From Duganella sp. CF458 (GTDB lineage: Bacteria; Pseudomonadota; Gammaproteobacteria; Burkholderiales; Burkholderiaceae_D), in the NCBI RefSeq assembly GCF_900113115.1, contig NZ_FOOF01000020.1, positions 1 to 64,000 on the forward strand: DNA of 64,000 nt. The letters run 5' to 3'. The notes under the pieces were generated by a model, which made no database searches, was not told the origin of the DNA, and was given only the letters and a program-made list of their open reading frames with translations. Within the stretch, counting starts at the first letter, position 1, and every line of letters begins with the position of its first letter. Below, piece after piece: positions 7,189 to 15,628 of the stretch. A program made the translations under genes and the position numbers.

Positions 7189-7422
7189 TTACAGCAGGCC
7201 GTGTTCCTGTAATTTCTTGCGCAAAGTATTGCGGTTAATACCCAGCATCTGGGCTGCGTGCGACTGGTTGCCGTCGGCGCGGCCCATCACCACTTCGAGG
7301 ATCGGACGCTCAACGGTCATTACTACCATGTCGTACACGTTCGAAGCTTGCTGCTCGCCCAGGTCATTGAAGTAGTCTTCCAGGCTTTTCTGGACTACTT
7401 CCTGAATGCTTTCTTTGCTCAT
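7189..7422 (-). CDS. fis: DNA-binding protein Fis
   Basis: 77 residues, the short beta-proteobacterial form. The C-terminal helix-turn-helix (GNQSHAAQMLGINRNTLRKK, about 51-70) is typical of Fis, a nucleoid protein and growth-phase regulator of rRNA and recombination sites. It lies 42 bp after dusB, and the dusB-fis operon is a widely conserved arrangement. Confidence 0.96.
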   Translation of the reverse strand: MSKESIQEVVQKSLEDYFNDLGEQQASNVYDMVVMTVERPILEVVMGRADGNQSHAAQMLGINRNTLRKKLQEHGLL

Positions 7423-7464
7423 TTTTTATCGATCTTGCTAATTATTTGCCAATGCAGGCGCGGT

Positions 7465-8499
7465 TCACGCAGCCAGCGGTTCTTCGGCGAGGCGGTATTG
7501 TAACCGCTCGCCGTACTTCCATTGGGATTCGAAGAAACTGTCGACTGCGCGCAGTTGTTCTGCGGTCGACTCGAGGCGGTTCATCTCCTGCCGGAATTCC
7601 TCCCCGCCCGGGAGGTCGCGCACGTACCAGCCAATATGCTTGCGCGCGGTGCGCACGCCCAGGAATTCGCCATAGAAGGCGTAATGGGCCTGCAAGTGTT
7701 CGTCCATCAGCTTGCGCACTTCGGCCACCAGCGGCGCCGGCAAGTGTTCGCCGGTGCGCAGGAAATGGTCGATTTCGCGGAAGATCCATGGACGGCCCTG
7801 GGCGGCGCGGCCGATCATCACGGCGTCGGCGCCGGTCTTATCGAGCACATAACGCGCTTTCTCAGGGGTGGTGATGTCGCCGTTGGCGACCACCGGGATT
7901 TTCACTGCGGCCTTGACGGCGGCAATGGTGTCGTATTCGGCGTCGCCGGTGTAACCGTCGGCGCGGGTGCGGCCGTGCAGCGTCAGCATCTGGATGCCGG
8001 CTTGCTCGGCGATGCGGGCGATGCGCAGGGCGTTCCTGTTTTCGCGGTTCCAGCCGGTGCGGAACTTCAGGGTCACCGGGACGTTCACGGCCGGCACCAC
8101 TGCTTCCAGGATGCGCTGGACCAGGTCTTCGTGCTGCAACAGGGCAGAGCCGCACCAGTTATTGCACACTTTTTTCACCGGGCAGCCCATATTGATGTCG
8201 ATGATCTGGGCGCCGCGGTCGACGTTGAACTTGGCGCAGTCGGCCAGTTCTTCCGGCACCGCGCCGGCGATCTGCACTGCCTTGGGCTCCATCTCGCCGA
8301 TATGGTCGGTACGGCGCGAGGACTTCTCGCTGGCCCACAGGCGGGGGTTGGATGCAGCCATTTCGGACACCGCATAGCCCGCACCCAGCTCCTTGCACAA
8401 TTGGCGGAACGGGCGGTCCGTCACACCTGCCATAGGCGCGACAAATACGTTATTGCGGAGCTCGTGAGGTCCGATATTCACTTGATAAATCCGTAACAC
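7465..8499 (-). CDS. dusB: tRNA-dihydrouridine synthase B
   Basis: 344 residues. FMN-dependent TIM-barrel enzyme that reduces uridine in the tRNA D-loop. Visible motifs are the N-terminal VAPMAGVTDRPFR, the GCPVKKVCN loop with the active-site Cys, LHGRTRADGYTG and VVANGDI, VMIGRAAQGRPWIF for FMN phosphate binding, and a helical C-terminal domain ending about residue 335. First gene of the dusB-fis pair. Confidence 0.95.
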   Translation of the reverse strand: MLRIYQVNIGPHELRNNVFVAPMAGVTDRPFRQLCKELGAGYAVSEMAASNPRLWASEKSSRRTDHIGEMEPKAVQIAGAVPEELADCAKFNVDRGAQIIDINMGCPVKKVCNNWCGSALLQHEDLVQRILEAVVPAVNVPVTLKFRTGWNRENRNALRIARIAEQAGIQMLTLHGRTRADGYTGDAEYDTIAAVKAAVKIPVVANGDITTPEKARYVLDKTGADAVMIGRAAQGRPWIFREIDHFLRTGEHLPAPLVAEVRKLMDEHLQAHYAFYGEFLGVRTARKHIGWYVRDLPGGEEFRQEMNRLESTAEQLRAVDSFFESQWKYGERLQYRLAEEPLAA

Positions 8500-8553
8500 T
8501 GCTTGGGAAGGGGGCTATTTTAACCGATCTACTGCCCAAAAACTAAGCACTTT

Positions 8554-9195
8554 TTAAACAATGTCGTCCAGGCTTGCGGACAGATGGGTGACCTCCCCCC
8601 ATTGGTCGAGCGACAACACCCCTTTATTTAAGGTAAAGCGATTGATGCTGGCGTTCTTGATCTGGAAATCGCGCGGGCCGTCGATCGACAGGCCGCGGGC
8701 AGCGCGGTAGGCGCATTCAAGCACGCCGCCGTGGGCCACGACCAGGATGGATTGCTGCGGGTAACGTTCGGCCCAGCGCGCAATGCCGTCCTGGCAGCGC
8801 TGATAGAACTGGCGGAAACTTTCGGCCACGCGGCCGCCGGCCGGCATCACCGCATCCACGTCCCTCGCCTGCCATTCCGCGAATTCAACCGGATAGCGTT
8901 CGGCAATCTCTGTATATAAGAGGCCTTCGAAGGCGCCGTAGCCGCGCTCGCGCAGGCCTGGGTCGGTGTGCAGCGGCAGGTGGAGATGGTGCGCGGCCAC
9001 AGCCTGCGCGGTTTGCAGGGCGCGTCCCAGGTCGCTGGAAATGATAGCGTCCAGCTTTTCGGCAGCCAGCGCGCGGGCCAGCGCTTTGGCCTGGCGCTCA
9101 CCTTCTTCATTCAGGGGGATATCGGTGTGGCCTTGCAGGCGGCGCGCGGCGTTCCACGCGGTTTCGCCGTGGCGGATCAGCAGGATTTTTGTCAT
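8554..9195 (-). CDS. Histidine phosphatase family protein (phosphoglycerate-mutase-like)
   Basis: 213 residues. The RHG motif (LLIRHGETAWN, catalytic His9), the downstream ERGYGAFEG and the second catalytic His in VVAHGG define the branch-1 histidine phosphatases. Substrate specificity (phosphoglycerate, alpha-ribazole phosphate or another phosphomonoester) cannot be read from the sequence, and no cobalamin biosynthesis genes are nearby. Its ATG overlaps the stop of the PEBP gene by 4 bp, implying translational coupling. Confidence 0.9.
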   Translation of the reverse strand: MTKILLIRHGETAWNAARRLQGHTDIPLNEEGERQAKALARALAAEKLDAIISSDLGRALQTAQAVAAHHLHLPLHTDPGLRERGYGAFEGLLYTEIAERYPVEFAEWQARDVDAVMPAGGRVAESFRQFYQRCQDGIARWAERYPQQSILVVAHGGVLECAYRAARGLSIDGPRDFQIKNASINRFTLNKGVLSLDQWGEVTHLSASLDDIV

Positions 9196-9806
9196 TCAAA
9201 TAGCGAGTAGCTGCCGATCACCTGCGCCTCGTCGAGGATATGGCCGTGGATGGCTTGCAGCACGTCCAGGCAGGTGAAACGGCCTTCCAGCTCCAGGCGC
9301 GGGATGTCCAGCGCGTACAGGCGGAAAACGTAATGGTGGGGGCGCTCGTCGTTCCATGGCGGGCATGGGCCGTCGTAGCCGTAATAGTCGCCGGCCATGC
9401 CCTTGTCGCTGGCGAACCAGCCGGTGTAGTCGTTGATGCCTTGGCGCAGGGGCGCTGGCAGGCTGGCCGTCTTGCCCTTTGGCGTCACCGCTTTCGAGAA
9501 TTCGCCGGCCGCGATGCTGGTGCGGGTGGTCGGGATATCGATCAGGGACCAGTGGTAGAAGTCGGCGCGCGGCATCGCTCTTGGCAGCGTGTGGCCTTCC
9601 TGGTTGACGTGCGTGCCGTCGGTGGGAGCGTCGCCGTCGATGCAGAGCAGGACCAGGGATTCGGTGCCTGATGGGACTTCGGACCAGGCCAGGTGAGGGT
9701 TCTTATTGGACGACAGGCGCACTTTCGTGGCTTTGTCGCGCACAGCGAAGGCAAACTCGCCGGGGATGGCTGCGCCATTCTTGAATGAATCGCTCCAGAT
9801 TTTCAT
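9192..9806 (-). CDS. YbhB/YbcL family PEBP-like protein
   Basis: 204 residues from ATG 9806 (MKIWSDSFKNG), chosen because GGGAG precedes it at good spacing and the longer frame enters the repeat at 9832. Family features are FAVRDKATKVRLSSNKNPHL, VLLCIDGDAPTDGTH, the YHW block and YDGPCPPWND with a conserved His-Tyr pair (PHHYVFRLYALD). Bacterial members of the phosphatidylethanolamine-binding superfamily are poorly characterised. First gene of a two-gene unit with the histidine phosphatase. Confidence 0.9.
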   Translation of the reverse strand: MKIWSDSFKNGAAIPGEFAFAVRDKATKVRLSSNKNPHLAWSEVPSGTESLVLLCIDGDAPTDGTHVNQEGHTLPRAMPRADFYHWSLIDIPTTRTSIAAGEFSKAVTPKGKTASLPAPLRQGINDYTGWFASDKGMAGDYYGYDGPCPPWNDERPHHYVFRLYALDIPRLELEGRFTCLDVLQAIHGHILDEAQVIGSYSLFE

Positions 9807-9831
9807 CTTTATCTCCCAGCTGCTTTTTTTG

Positions 9832-10002
9832 AAACCGGTAAACCAGGGTCTGACCCAAGGGTCAGACCCCGTCTGCTCGACTGCCTGGGGGTGGGTTAGA
9901 GGCTTTTGACTTTCGACGAAGATCAAGAGCCTAGAACCAACACCTCCAGCAGCTGCGCTGACTGGGTCAGACCCTCGGGTCTGACCCAGGCTTACCGGTT
10001 TT
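9832..10002. repeat. 170-bp long inverted repeat with GGGTC-W-GACCC cores
   Basis: AAACCGGTAA at 9832-9841 pairs with TTACCGGTTT at 9992-10001. Each outer arm (about 40 nt) holds two copies of the quasi-palindrome GGGTCWGACCC. The inner 9875-9962 segment also folds back on itself (GTCTGCTCGACTGCCTGG... against its imperfect complement ending CAGCTGCGCTGAC). The whole element therefore forms one hairpin of about 80-bp arms with a loop near TTTCGACGAAG (9911-9921). It lies between the PEBP gene start and the dtd stop codon. It looks like a BIME/MITE-type element rather than a simple terminator. Confidence 0.8.
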
Positions 10003-10450
10003 ATGTTCTAGGACTCACCTGCAACCAAAACGTCACCGGCCCATCATTGGTCAGCGACACCTTCATATCCGCCCCGAACACGCCCGTTCCCACAACCGCA
10101 TGCTTGGCACGCGCCTGCGCAACAAAATACTCAAACAGCCGTTTGCCATCCGCCGGCGCGGCCGCCGGGCTGAACGAAGGCCGGGTGCCCGAATTGGTAT
10201 CCGCCGCCAGCGTAAACTGCGGCACCAGCAGCAGCCCGCCCGCCACATCGGTCACTGACTTGTTCATTTTGCCAGCATCGTCGGAAAACACGCGATACGA
10301 CAAAAGCTTGGCCAGCAACTGGTCCGCCTCCTTCTCCGTATCGCCCTTCTCCGCGCACACCAGCACCATCAGACCGCCGTCGATAGCGCCGGTCGTCTCG
10401 CCATCGACAACGACCTTGGCCGAAGTAACCCGCTGCAGCAGCCCGATCAT
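10001..10450 (-). CDS. dtd: D-aminoacyl-tRNA deacylase
   Basis: 149 residues. Removes D-amino acids such as D-Tyr from charged tRNA. The family cores LVPQFTLAAD (S/P-QFTL motif) and TNDGPVTFWLQV (the GPVTF motif) are present. The last four residues (SPRT) and the stop reach the edge of the 9832-10002 repeat, so the C-terminus is a few residues longer than the usual ...FWLQ end. Its ATG overlaps the tyrS stop by 4 bp. Confidence 0.95.
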   Translation of the reverse strand: MIGLLQRVTSAKVVVDGETTGAIDGGLMVLVCAEKGDTEKEADQLLAKLLSYRVFSDDAGKMNKSVTDVAGGLLLVPQFTLAADTNSGTRPSFSPAAAPADGKRLFEYFVAQARAKHAVVGTGVFGADMKVSLTNDGPVTFWLQVSPRT

Positions 10451-11679
10451 GCCGACAGGGTCACTTTAGCGAACTTGCGCTTGCCAACCTGCATCACGAA
10501 GGTGCCTGCCTCAATTTTCAGCGCCTTATCGCTGATGACAGTGCCGTCGATACGCACACCACCCTGGTCGATCATGCGCAGCGCCTCGGAAGTCGAAGCA
10601 CACAGGTTAGCCTGCTTCAACAGCTGGCCAATGCCAACCGGCGCGCCGGACAGTGCCACTTCCGGCACATCATCCGGAATCCCGCCCTTGGAACGATTGA
10701 CGAAGTCCGCCAACGCCTCTTCCGCCGCCTGGCGCGAGTGGAAGCGCTCCACGATCTCCTGCGCCAGCGCCACTTTGGCGTCGCGCGGATTGGCACCGCC
10801 CTCAATCGCCTTCTTCAGGCCGGCGATGTGCTCGATCGACTGCCACGACAGCAGGTCGTAGTAACGCCACATCATCACGTCCGAAATCGACATCACCTTG
10901 GCGAACATGGTGTTGGCCGGCTCGGTGATACCAATATAGTTGCTCTTGGACTTGGACATCTTCTCGACGCCGTCCAGGCCTTCCAGCAGCGGCATGGTCA
11001 GGATGCACTGCTGCTCCTGGCCGTAATCCTTTTGCAGCTCGCGGCCCACCAGCAGGTTGAACTTCTGGTCGGTGCCGCCCAGTTCCAGGTCAGCCTTCAG
11101 CGCGACCGAGTCGTAACCCTGCATCAGCGGGTACAGGAACTCGTGCACCGAGATTGGGGTGCCATTCTTGAAACGCTTGGAAAAATCGTCGCGCTCCATC
11201 ATGCGCGCCACGGTGTAGCGCGAGGACAACTGGATCATGCCGCGCGCGCCCAGCGGATCGCACCATTCCGAGTTGTAACGGATTTCGGTCTTGGCCGCGT
11301 CCAGCACCAGCGATGCCTGCTTGAAATATGTCTGGGCGTTCAGCTCGATCTGCTCGCGGGTCAGCGGCGGACGGGTCACGTTGCGGCCCGATGGATCGCC
11401 GATCATCGAAGTGAAGTCGCCGATCAGGAAGATTACCTGGTGGCCCAGGTTCTGCAACTGGCGCATCTTGTTCAACACCACGGTGTGTCCCAAGTGCAAG
11501 TCCGGAGCGGTCGGGTCCAAGCCTAATTTGATGCGCAACGGCACGCCGGTCTTTTCCGAGCGCGCCAGCTTTTGGGCGAATTCGCTTTCGATGATGAGCT
11601 CGTCCACACCACGTTTGGTGATGGCGAGGGCTTCCTGGACGCTGTCGGTCAGCGGCAGGATTTTCTTGTCTGTATCCAT
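10447..11679 (-). CDS. tyrS: Tyrosyl-tRNA synthetase
   Basis: 410 residues. Class Ic synthetase with the HIGH-type signature HLGH at 62-65, the KMSKS loop (KMSKSKSNY, near residue 245) and a C-terminal S4-type RNA-binding domain (from about 345). It charges tRNA-Tyr. Coupled to dtd through a 4-bp overlap, a functional pairing because Dtd edits mischarged D-Tyr-tRNA. Divergent from the M23 peptidase gene. Confidence 0.96.
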   Translation of the reverse strand: MDTDKKILPLTDSVQEALAITKRGVDELIIESEFAQKLARSEKTGVPLRIKLGLDPTAPDLHLGHTVVLNKMRQLQNLGHQVIFLIGDFTSMIGDPSGRNVTRPPLTREQIELNAQTYFKQASLVLDAAKTEIRYNSEWCDPLGARGMIQLSSRYTVARMMERDDFSKRFKNGTPISVHEFLYPLMQGYDSVALKADLELGGTDQKFNLLVGRELQKDYGQEQQCILTMPLLEGLDGVEKMSKSKSNYIGITEPANTMFAKVMSISDVMMWRYYDLLSWQSIEHIAGLKKAIEGGANPRDAKVALAQEIVERFHSRQAAEEALADFVNRSKGGIPDDVPEVALSGAPVGIGQLLKQANLCASTSEALRMIDQGGVRIDGTVISDKALKIEAGTFVMQVGKRKFAKVTLSA

Positions 11680-11703
11680 TTTTTGCGAAATTCTCTCAAA
11701 TTG

Positions 11704-11731
11704 TTGGCACGGCTCAGGACTTTGTTATAAT
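11704..11731 (+). promoter_or_regulatory. Sigma-70-type promoter for the M23 peptidase gene
   Basis: TTGGCA (11704-11709), a 16-bp spacer and TATAAT (11726-11731), an almost consensus match. Initiation near 11738 would leave a leader of about 98 nt before the ATG at 11836. The promoter reads away from tyrS. Confidence 0.75.
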
Positions 11732-11835
11732 GCCCGATCCCATCAATCTTGCCCGATGAAAACGAATTAAATCAACAACTTAGAACAAAATACCAAGAAT
11801 CCTAAAAGTTCAAGCGGCAAATTTTAACTGATTGC

Positions 11836-13218
11836 ATGAACCCTATAAACAAGTTCACAAGCTCACGCTTGCACAATCTGCTCGGTTCGACGCGTAAGTC
11901 GCGAATCATTAGCGCATCGGCGATCTTCCTCGCCGTCTGCGCTTTTGGCGCTGCTGGCGTGGCTCCGCTCGCGCCCGACGCGAGCGACCTGCCCGTGAAG
12001 ACCATTGCCCAGGATATCCAGTTACCTGACTTGTCCTCGCAGATTACCGCCCTGCAGCAGCAAGAAGTTTCCCAGAAATACGTCCACGAAGAAAAGATCC
12101 GCGCCGGCGACACGCTCGCGACGCTGCTCAATCGTTTGGGCGTGGAAGACGACGCTGCAGAAAACTTCATCAAGAAAGACAAGACCGCGCGCGCCATTAT
12201 GCAGCTGCGCAGCGGCAAACGCGTGCAGGCGCAGACCGACGACAACGGCAACCTGCTGTGGCTGAAGGCCACCGTTGTGGACGGCAAAGACAACCCCGTC
12301 AAGAATATTATGGTCTCCCGTTCGGGCGACGCAGAGTTCACGGCTGAAGAGACCGCCGCGAAACTGGAACGCCGCGTCGAAATGCGCGCGCGCGAAATCA
12401 CCTCTTCCCTGTATGCCGCGACCGACTCGAGCTCCGACGGCAGCAGCCTGCCCGACACCGTCGTCGCGCAGATCATTGAAATGTTCTCCACCAATATCGA
12501 CTTCCGTTCCGACCTGAAGCGCGGTGACCGTTTCAACGTGGTGTACGAAACTTTCTGGCAGGACGGCGAGTTCGTGCGTGCCGGCCGCATCCTGGCTGGT
12601 GAATTCACCAACAAGGGCACCACGTACCAAAGCGTATGGTTTGAAGATCCGCTGACCAAATCGGGCGGCGGCTACTTCAGCTTCGACGGCAAATCGCTGA
12701 AGAAAGCCTTCCTGAAATCGCCGCTGGAGTTCTCGCGTATTTCGTCCGGCTTCGGCATGCGCTCGCACCCGATCTCCGGCAACTGGAAACAGCACAAAGG
12801 CACCGACTTCGCTGCCGCGACCGGCACCCCGATCCGCGCAGCGGGCGACGGCGTGATCGATTTCGCCGGCGTGCAAGGCGGCTACGGCAACGTAATCGTG
12901 ATCAAGCACTGGGCCAACTACACCACCGCTTATGCGCACATGAGCCGCTTTGGCTCCGGCATGAAAAAAGGCGCCAAGGTCAGCCAGGGCGACATCATCG
13001 GCTACGTCGGCACCACCGGCTGGTCGACCGGCGCCCACCTGCACTATGAATTCCGTGTCGCAGGCGAAGCCAAGGACCCGAACAAGCTGAACATCACGGC
13101 GCAAGCACCGCTGACCACGGGCGAGCTGGCCCGTTTCAAATCGGTGGCCGGCGACATGATCCACCGCTTCGCGCTGCTGCGTCCGAACAGCAACACCAGC
13201 AACCTCGCAGCCAAGTAA
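11836..13218 (+). CDS. M23 family metallopeptidase, MepM-like envelope protein
   Basis: 460 residues. An N-terminal membrane anchor (about 24-45), an OapA/LysM-like linker region (IRAGDTLATLLNRLGV near 90) and a C-terminal LytM domain with the zinc ligands HKGTDFA (about 321) and AHLHYEF (about 399). Such enzymes cleave peptidoglycan cross-links in the periplasm. All catalytic motifs are intact. Followed by a strong terminator and then anmK, which recycles anhydro-muropeptides, so both neighbours concern cell-wall turnover. Confidence 0.93.
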   Translation: MNPINKFTSSRLHNLLGSTRKSRIISASAIFLAVCAFGAAGVAPLAPDASDLPVKTIAQDIQLPDLSSQITALQQQEVSQKYVHEEKIRAGDTLATLLNRLGVEDDAAENFIKKDKTARAIMQLRSGKRVQAQTDDNGNLLWLKATVVDGKDNPVKNIMVSRSGDAEFTAEETAAKLERRVEMRAREITSSLYAATDSSSDGSSLPDTVVAQIIEMFSTNIDFRSDLKRGDRFNVVYETFWQDGEFVRAGRILAGEFTNKGTTYQSVWFEDPLTKSGGGYFSFDGKSLKKAFLKSPLEFSRISSGFGMRSHPISGNWKQHKGTDFAAATGTPIRAAGDGVIDFAGVQGGYGNVIVIKHWANYTTAYAHMSRFGSGMKKGAKVSQGDIIGYVGTTGWSTGAHLHYEFRVAGEAKDPNKLNITAQAPLTTGELARFKSVAGDMIHRFALLRPNSNTSNLAAK

Positions 13219-13246
13219 AAGTCGGTGCCAGGTCTGTCAAACGGAC

Positions 13247-13276
13247 AAAAGGCGCACAAATGTGCGCCTTTTTTTT
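13247..13276 (+). terminator. Rho-independent terminator of the M23 peptidase gene
   Basis: A perfect 12-bp stem AAAAGGCGCACA / TGTGCGCCTTTT (13247-13258 and 13261-13272) with a 2-nt loop runs into eight T. It lies 28 bp past the stop codon. Confidence 0.93.
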
Positions 13277-13311
13277 ATTTGACTCAACCGAGCCCGCACT
13301 ACAATAGGACC

Positions 13312-14403
13312 ATGAGCTTATATATCGGAATGATGTCGGGCACCAGCCTGGACGGCGTGGATGGCGTCCTCGTGGACTTTTGGGCCGGGGCCGCGCGCAC
13401 CATGTCGGCAGCCTACGTGGAATTCCCGCCACCGCTGCGCGACGAGCTGATGGCGCTGCAGGCCGCATCAGCAAACGAAATCGAACGCGAGGCGCTGGCC
13501 GCCAACAAGCTGGCCGAGCTCTACGCCGACTGCGTGGCCGAACTGCTGGCCAAGGCCGAAATGAAATCGGCCGACGTGCGCGCCATCGGAGCGCATGGGC
13601 AAACAATCCGCCATCGCCCCGAGCTCGGCTTCACCCGCCAAATCATCAACGCCTCCCTGCTGGCCGAACTGAGCGGCATCGACGTGGTTGCCGACTTCCG
13701 CTCGCGCGATGTGGCGGCAGGCGGCCAAGGGGCTCCGCTGGTGCCGGCTGGCCACAGAGCCCTGTTCGGCAAGGAAGGAAAGATGCGCGTGCTGGCCAAT
13801 ATCGGCGGTATCGCCAATATCTCGCTGCTGCACGGGGATGGCACCGTCGGCGGCTATGACACCGGCCCTGGCAATGTGCTGATGAATGGCTGGATCTCGC
13901 GCCACAAAGGCGTCGAATTCGATGACAACGGCGCCTGGGCCGCTACCGGCAAGGAAGTGCCCGGCCTGCTGGCCGCGCTGCTGTCCGAGCCCTATTTCGC
14001 CCTGCCCGCCCCGAAAAGTACCGGCCGCGACCTGTTCCACGCCGACTGGCTGAACGCCCGCCTTGCGCCCTTCTCCGCAGCAAAACCGGAAGACGTGATG
14101 TTCACCCTGCTTCGCCTGACGGCGGTCACGCTGGCGCGCGAAATCGCCCCGCACGAGGCAGATGCACTCCATGTTTGCGGGGGTGGCGCCTACAACGCCA
14201 CGCTGATGCGCGAGATCCAGGCAGAACTGGGCGGGACCACCAAAGTAGAATCGACAGATGCACTGGGCGTACCGCCCAACCGGGTGGAAGCGATGGTATT
14301 CGCCTGGCTGGCGCATCGCTTCGACGAACGCCAAGCCGGCAACCTTCCTTCAGTCACCGGCGCCCGAGGCGAGCGCATCCTCGGCGCCTTATATCCCCGT
14401 TAA
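13312..14403 (+). CDS. anmK: Anhydro-N-acetylmuramic acid kinase
   Basis: 363 residues from ATG 13312 (MSLYIGMMSGTSLDG, preceded by AGGA); a longer frame would run back into the terminator. ASKHA-type kinase motifs are the phosphate-1 loop GMMSGTSLDGVD, GAHGQT, ADFRSRDVAAGGQGAPLVP, NIGGIANIS and DTGPGN. It cleaves and phosphorylates anhydroMurNAc to MurNAc-6-P in peptidoglycan recycling. The stop lies at the edge of the palindrome at 14403-14525. Confidence 0.96.
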   Translation: MSLYIGMMSGTSLDGVDGVLVDFWAGAARTMSAAYVEFPPPLRDELMALQAASANEIEREALAANKLAELYADCVAELLAKAEMKSADVRAIGAHGQTIRHRPELGFTRQIINASLLAELSGIDVVADFRSRDVAAGGQGAPLVPAGHRALFGKEGKMRVLANIGGIANISLLHGDGTVGGYDTGPGNVLMNGWISRHKGVEFDDNGAWAATGKEVPGLLAALLSEPYFALPAPKSTGRDLFHADWLNARLAPFSAAKPEDVMFTLLRLTAVTLAREIAPHEADALHVCGGGAYNATLMREIQAELGGTTKVESTDALGVPPNRVEAMVFAWLAHRFDERQAGNLPSVTGARGERILGALYPR

Positions 14404-14525
14404 CGGCAGAGCCCGTGTCCCACCATGGGGTCACACCCCATTTGAGACACGGGCTCGACAATTCAGCAGCAGAGACCGTGTCTCATTTCGGGTGTGACCC
14501 CATGGTGGGACACGGGCTGAGCCGT
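14403..14525. repeat. 123-bp palindrome between convergent anmK and erpA
   Basis: Arms of about 50 nt. CCCGTGTCCCACCATGGGGT at 14412-14431 and its exact complement near 14497-14516 are the perfect core, extended inward by GTCACACCC and TGAGACACGG blocks. The loop is about 20 nt (near 14455-14475). Placed between two 3' ends it can serve both as a terminator, but there is no T-run. Its GGGGTCACACCCC core is a variant of the GGGTC-W-GACCC core seen at 9.9 and 50.3 kb. Confidence 0.8.
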
Positions 14526-14535
14526 AGTGGATTGC

Positions 14536-14892
14536 TTAGACGGAGAAGGAGGAGCCGCAGCCGCAGGTCGACGTTGCGGATGGGTTCTTGATCACGAATT
14601 GCGCGCCTTCCAGGTCGTCCTTGTAGTCGATCTCGGCGCCTACCAGGTACTGGTAGCTCATCGAGTCGATCAACAGCTGGACGCCGTTTTTCACCATGGT
14701 GGTGTCGTCTTCGTTGACGATTTCGTCAAAGGTGAAGCCGTATTGGAAGCCGGAGCAACCGCCACCCTGCACGAATACGCGCAGCTTCAGGTCCGGATTG
14801 CCTTCCTCTTCGATCAGTTGCGCTACTTTCTCGGCCGCGGCGTCGGTGAAAACGATCGGTGCCGGAATCACGTCTTCGGCTACTGCAGTCAT
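14536..14892 (-). CDS. erpA: Iron-sulfur cluster insertion protein ErpA
   Basis: 118 residues. A-type carrier with the three cluster-ligating cysteines at C46 (GGGCSGFQYGF), C110 and C112 (TCGCGSSFSV). It delivers [4Fe-4S] clusters, for example to isoprenoid enzymes. AGGAG precedes the ATG, and a TATAAT lies at 14928-14923 on the minus strand without a clear -35. It sits 58 bp after the argC-DUF6776 pair, an arrangement common in Burkholderiales. Confidence 0.96.
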   Translation of the reverse strand: MTAVAEDVIPAPIVFTDAAAEKVAQLIEEEGNPDLKLRVFVQGGGCSGFQYGFTFDEIVNEDDTTMVKNGVQLLIDSMSYQYLVGAEIDYKDDLEGAQFVIKNPSATSTCGCGSSFSV

Positions 14893-14950
14893 GTGTTACT
14901 CCTACTTAAAATCAGTTGTCCCATTATAGTCCATGCCGGACTTGGCCGCT

Positions 14951-15628
14951 TTAGAGGCTGCGCACGGTCCTTGTCTCATCGGCAACGACTTTGCCGTTTT
15001 CCGACAGGCTGACCTTGACCGCCACCACTTTGGCGCCTTCCGGCACTTCCAGCGTGCCGTCGATGCGCTGGTAGCGATCCACTTTCAGGTCGTAGCGCTC
15101 GGCGCTGTCTTTCGGGTATTCGAGCACCGCTTTCTTGCCATCCTGGATCACAGCGACCGCCAGCTTGAGCCGGCCGGCGAAGGCGGATGGGCCCTTCTTC
15201 TTCGCACCATATTGGAGCAAAACCGTGTAATGCAAGAGCTTGGGCGCAGCCATGCGGGCTTGCATGCCGCGGATGAGCAACCCTGAACCGGCCTTCGCTG
15301 GCGCTAGCGCCTCTTCCAGCAACGCCAGGTCGGCCTGCAATCTTGCCAGTTCGGCTGAGGAAGCGGGCGGCGCCGCCACTGCGGCTGGGACTGCTTTCAG
15401 CTTCGCTGCCAGTTCATCGCGCTCAGCCGACACGCGCGCCAACTCCAGCTCGGCGGCCGCAAGTTGTTTGGCAACGCTAGGGCCGGACTCGCCTTTCGAC
15501 ACGCCGACTACCCGCTGGCCCAAGTCGACGCCCCACATCACCAGCACGCCGCCGGCGACCAGGACCGCAGCCAGGCCAAACACGCGCACCAGCAACGGCA
15601 CGCGTGCCTTCTCCACGCCTGCTTCCAC
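14951..15628 (-). CDS. DUF6776-type membrane-anchored coiled-coil protein
   Basis: 225 residues starting with GTG at 15628, directly abutting the argC TAA (TAAGTG), so translation is probably coupled. One transmembrane helix (VRVFGLAAVLVAGGVLVMWGV, about 14-34), a coiled coil (AAELELARVSAERDELAAKL and on to about 110), then a periplasmic beta-rich domain. It matches what I know of the DUF6776 family, found upstream of erpA in beta-proteobacteria. Function unknown. Confidence 0.75.
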   Translation of the reverse strand: MEAGVEKARVPLLVRVFGLAAVLVAGGVLVMWGVDLGQRVVGVSKGESGPSVAKQLAAAELELARVSAERDELAAKLKAVPAAVAAPPASSAELARLQADLALLEEALAPAKAGSGLLIRGMQARMAAPKLLHYTVLLQYGAKKKGPSAFAGRLKLAVAVIQDGKKAVLEYPKDSAERYDLKVDRYQRIDGTLEVPEGAKVVAVKVSLSENGKVVADETRTVRSL

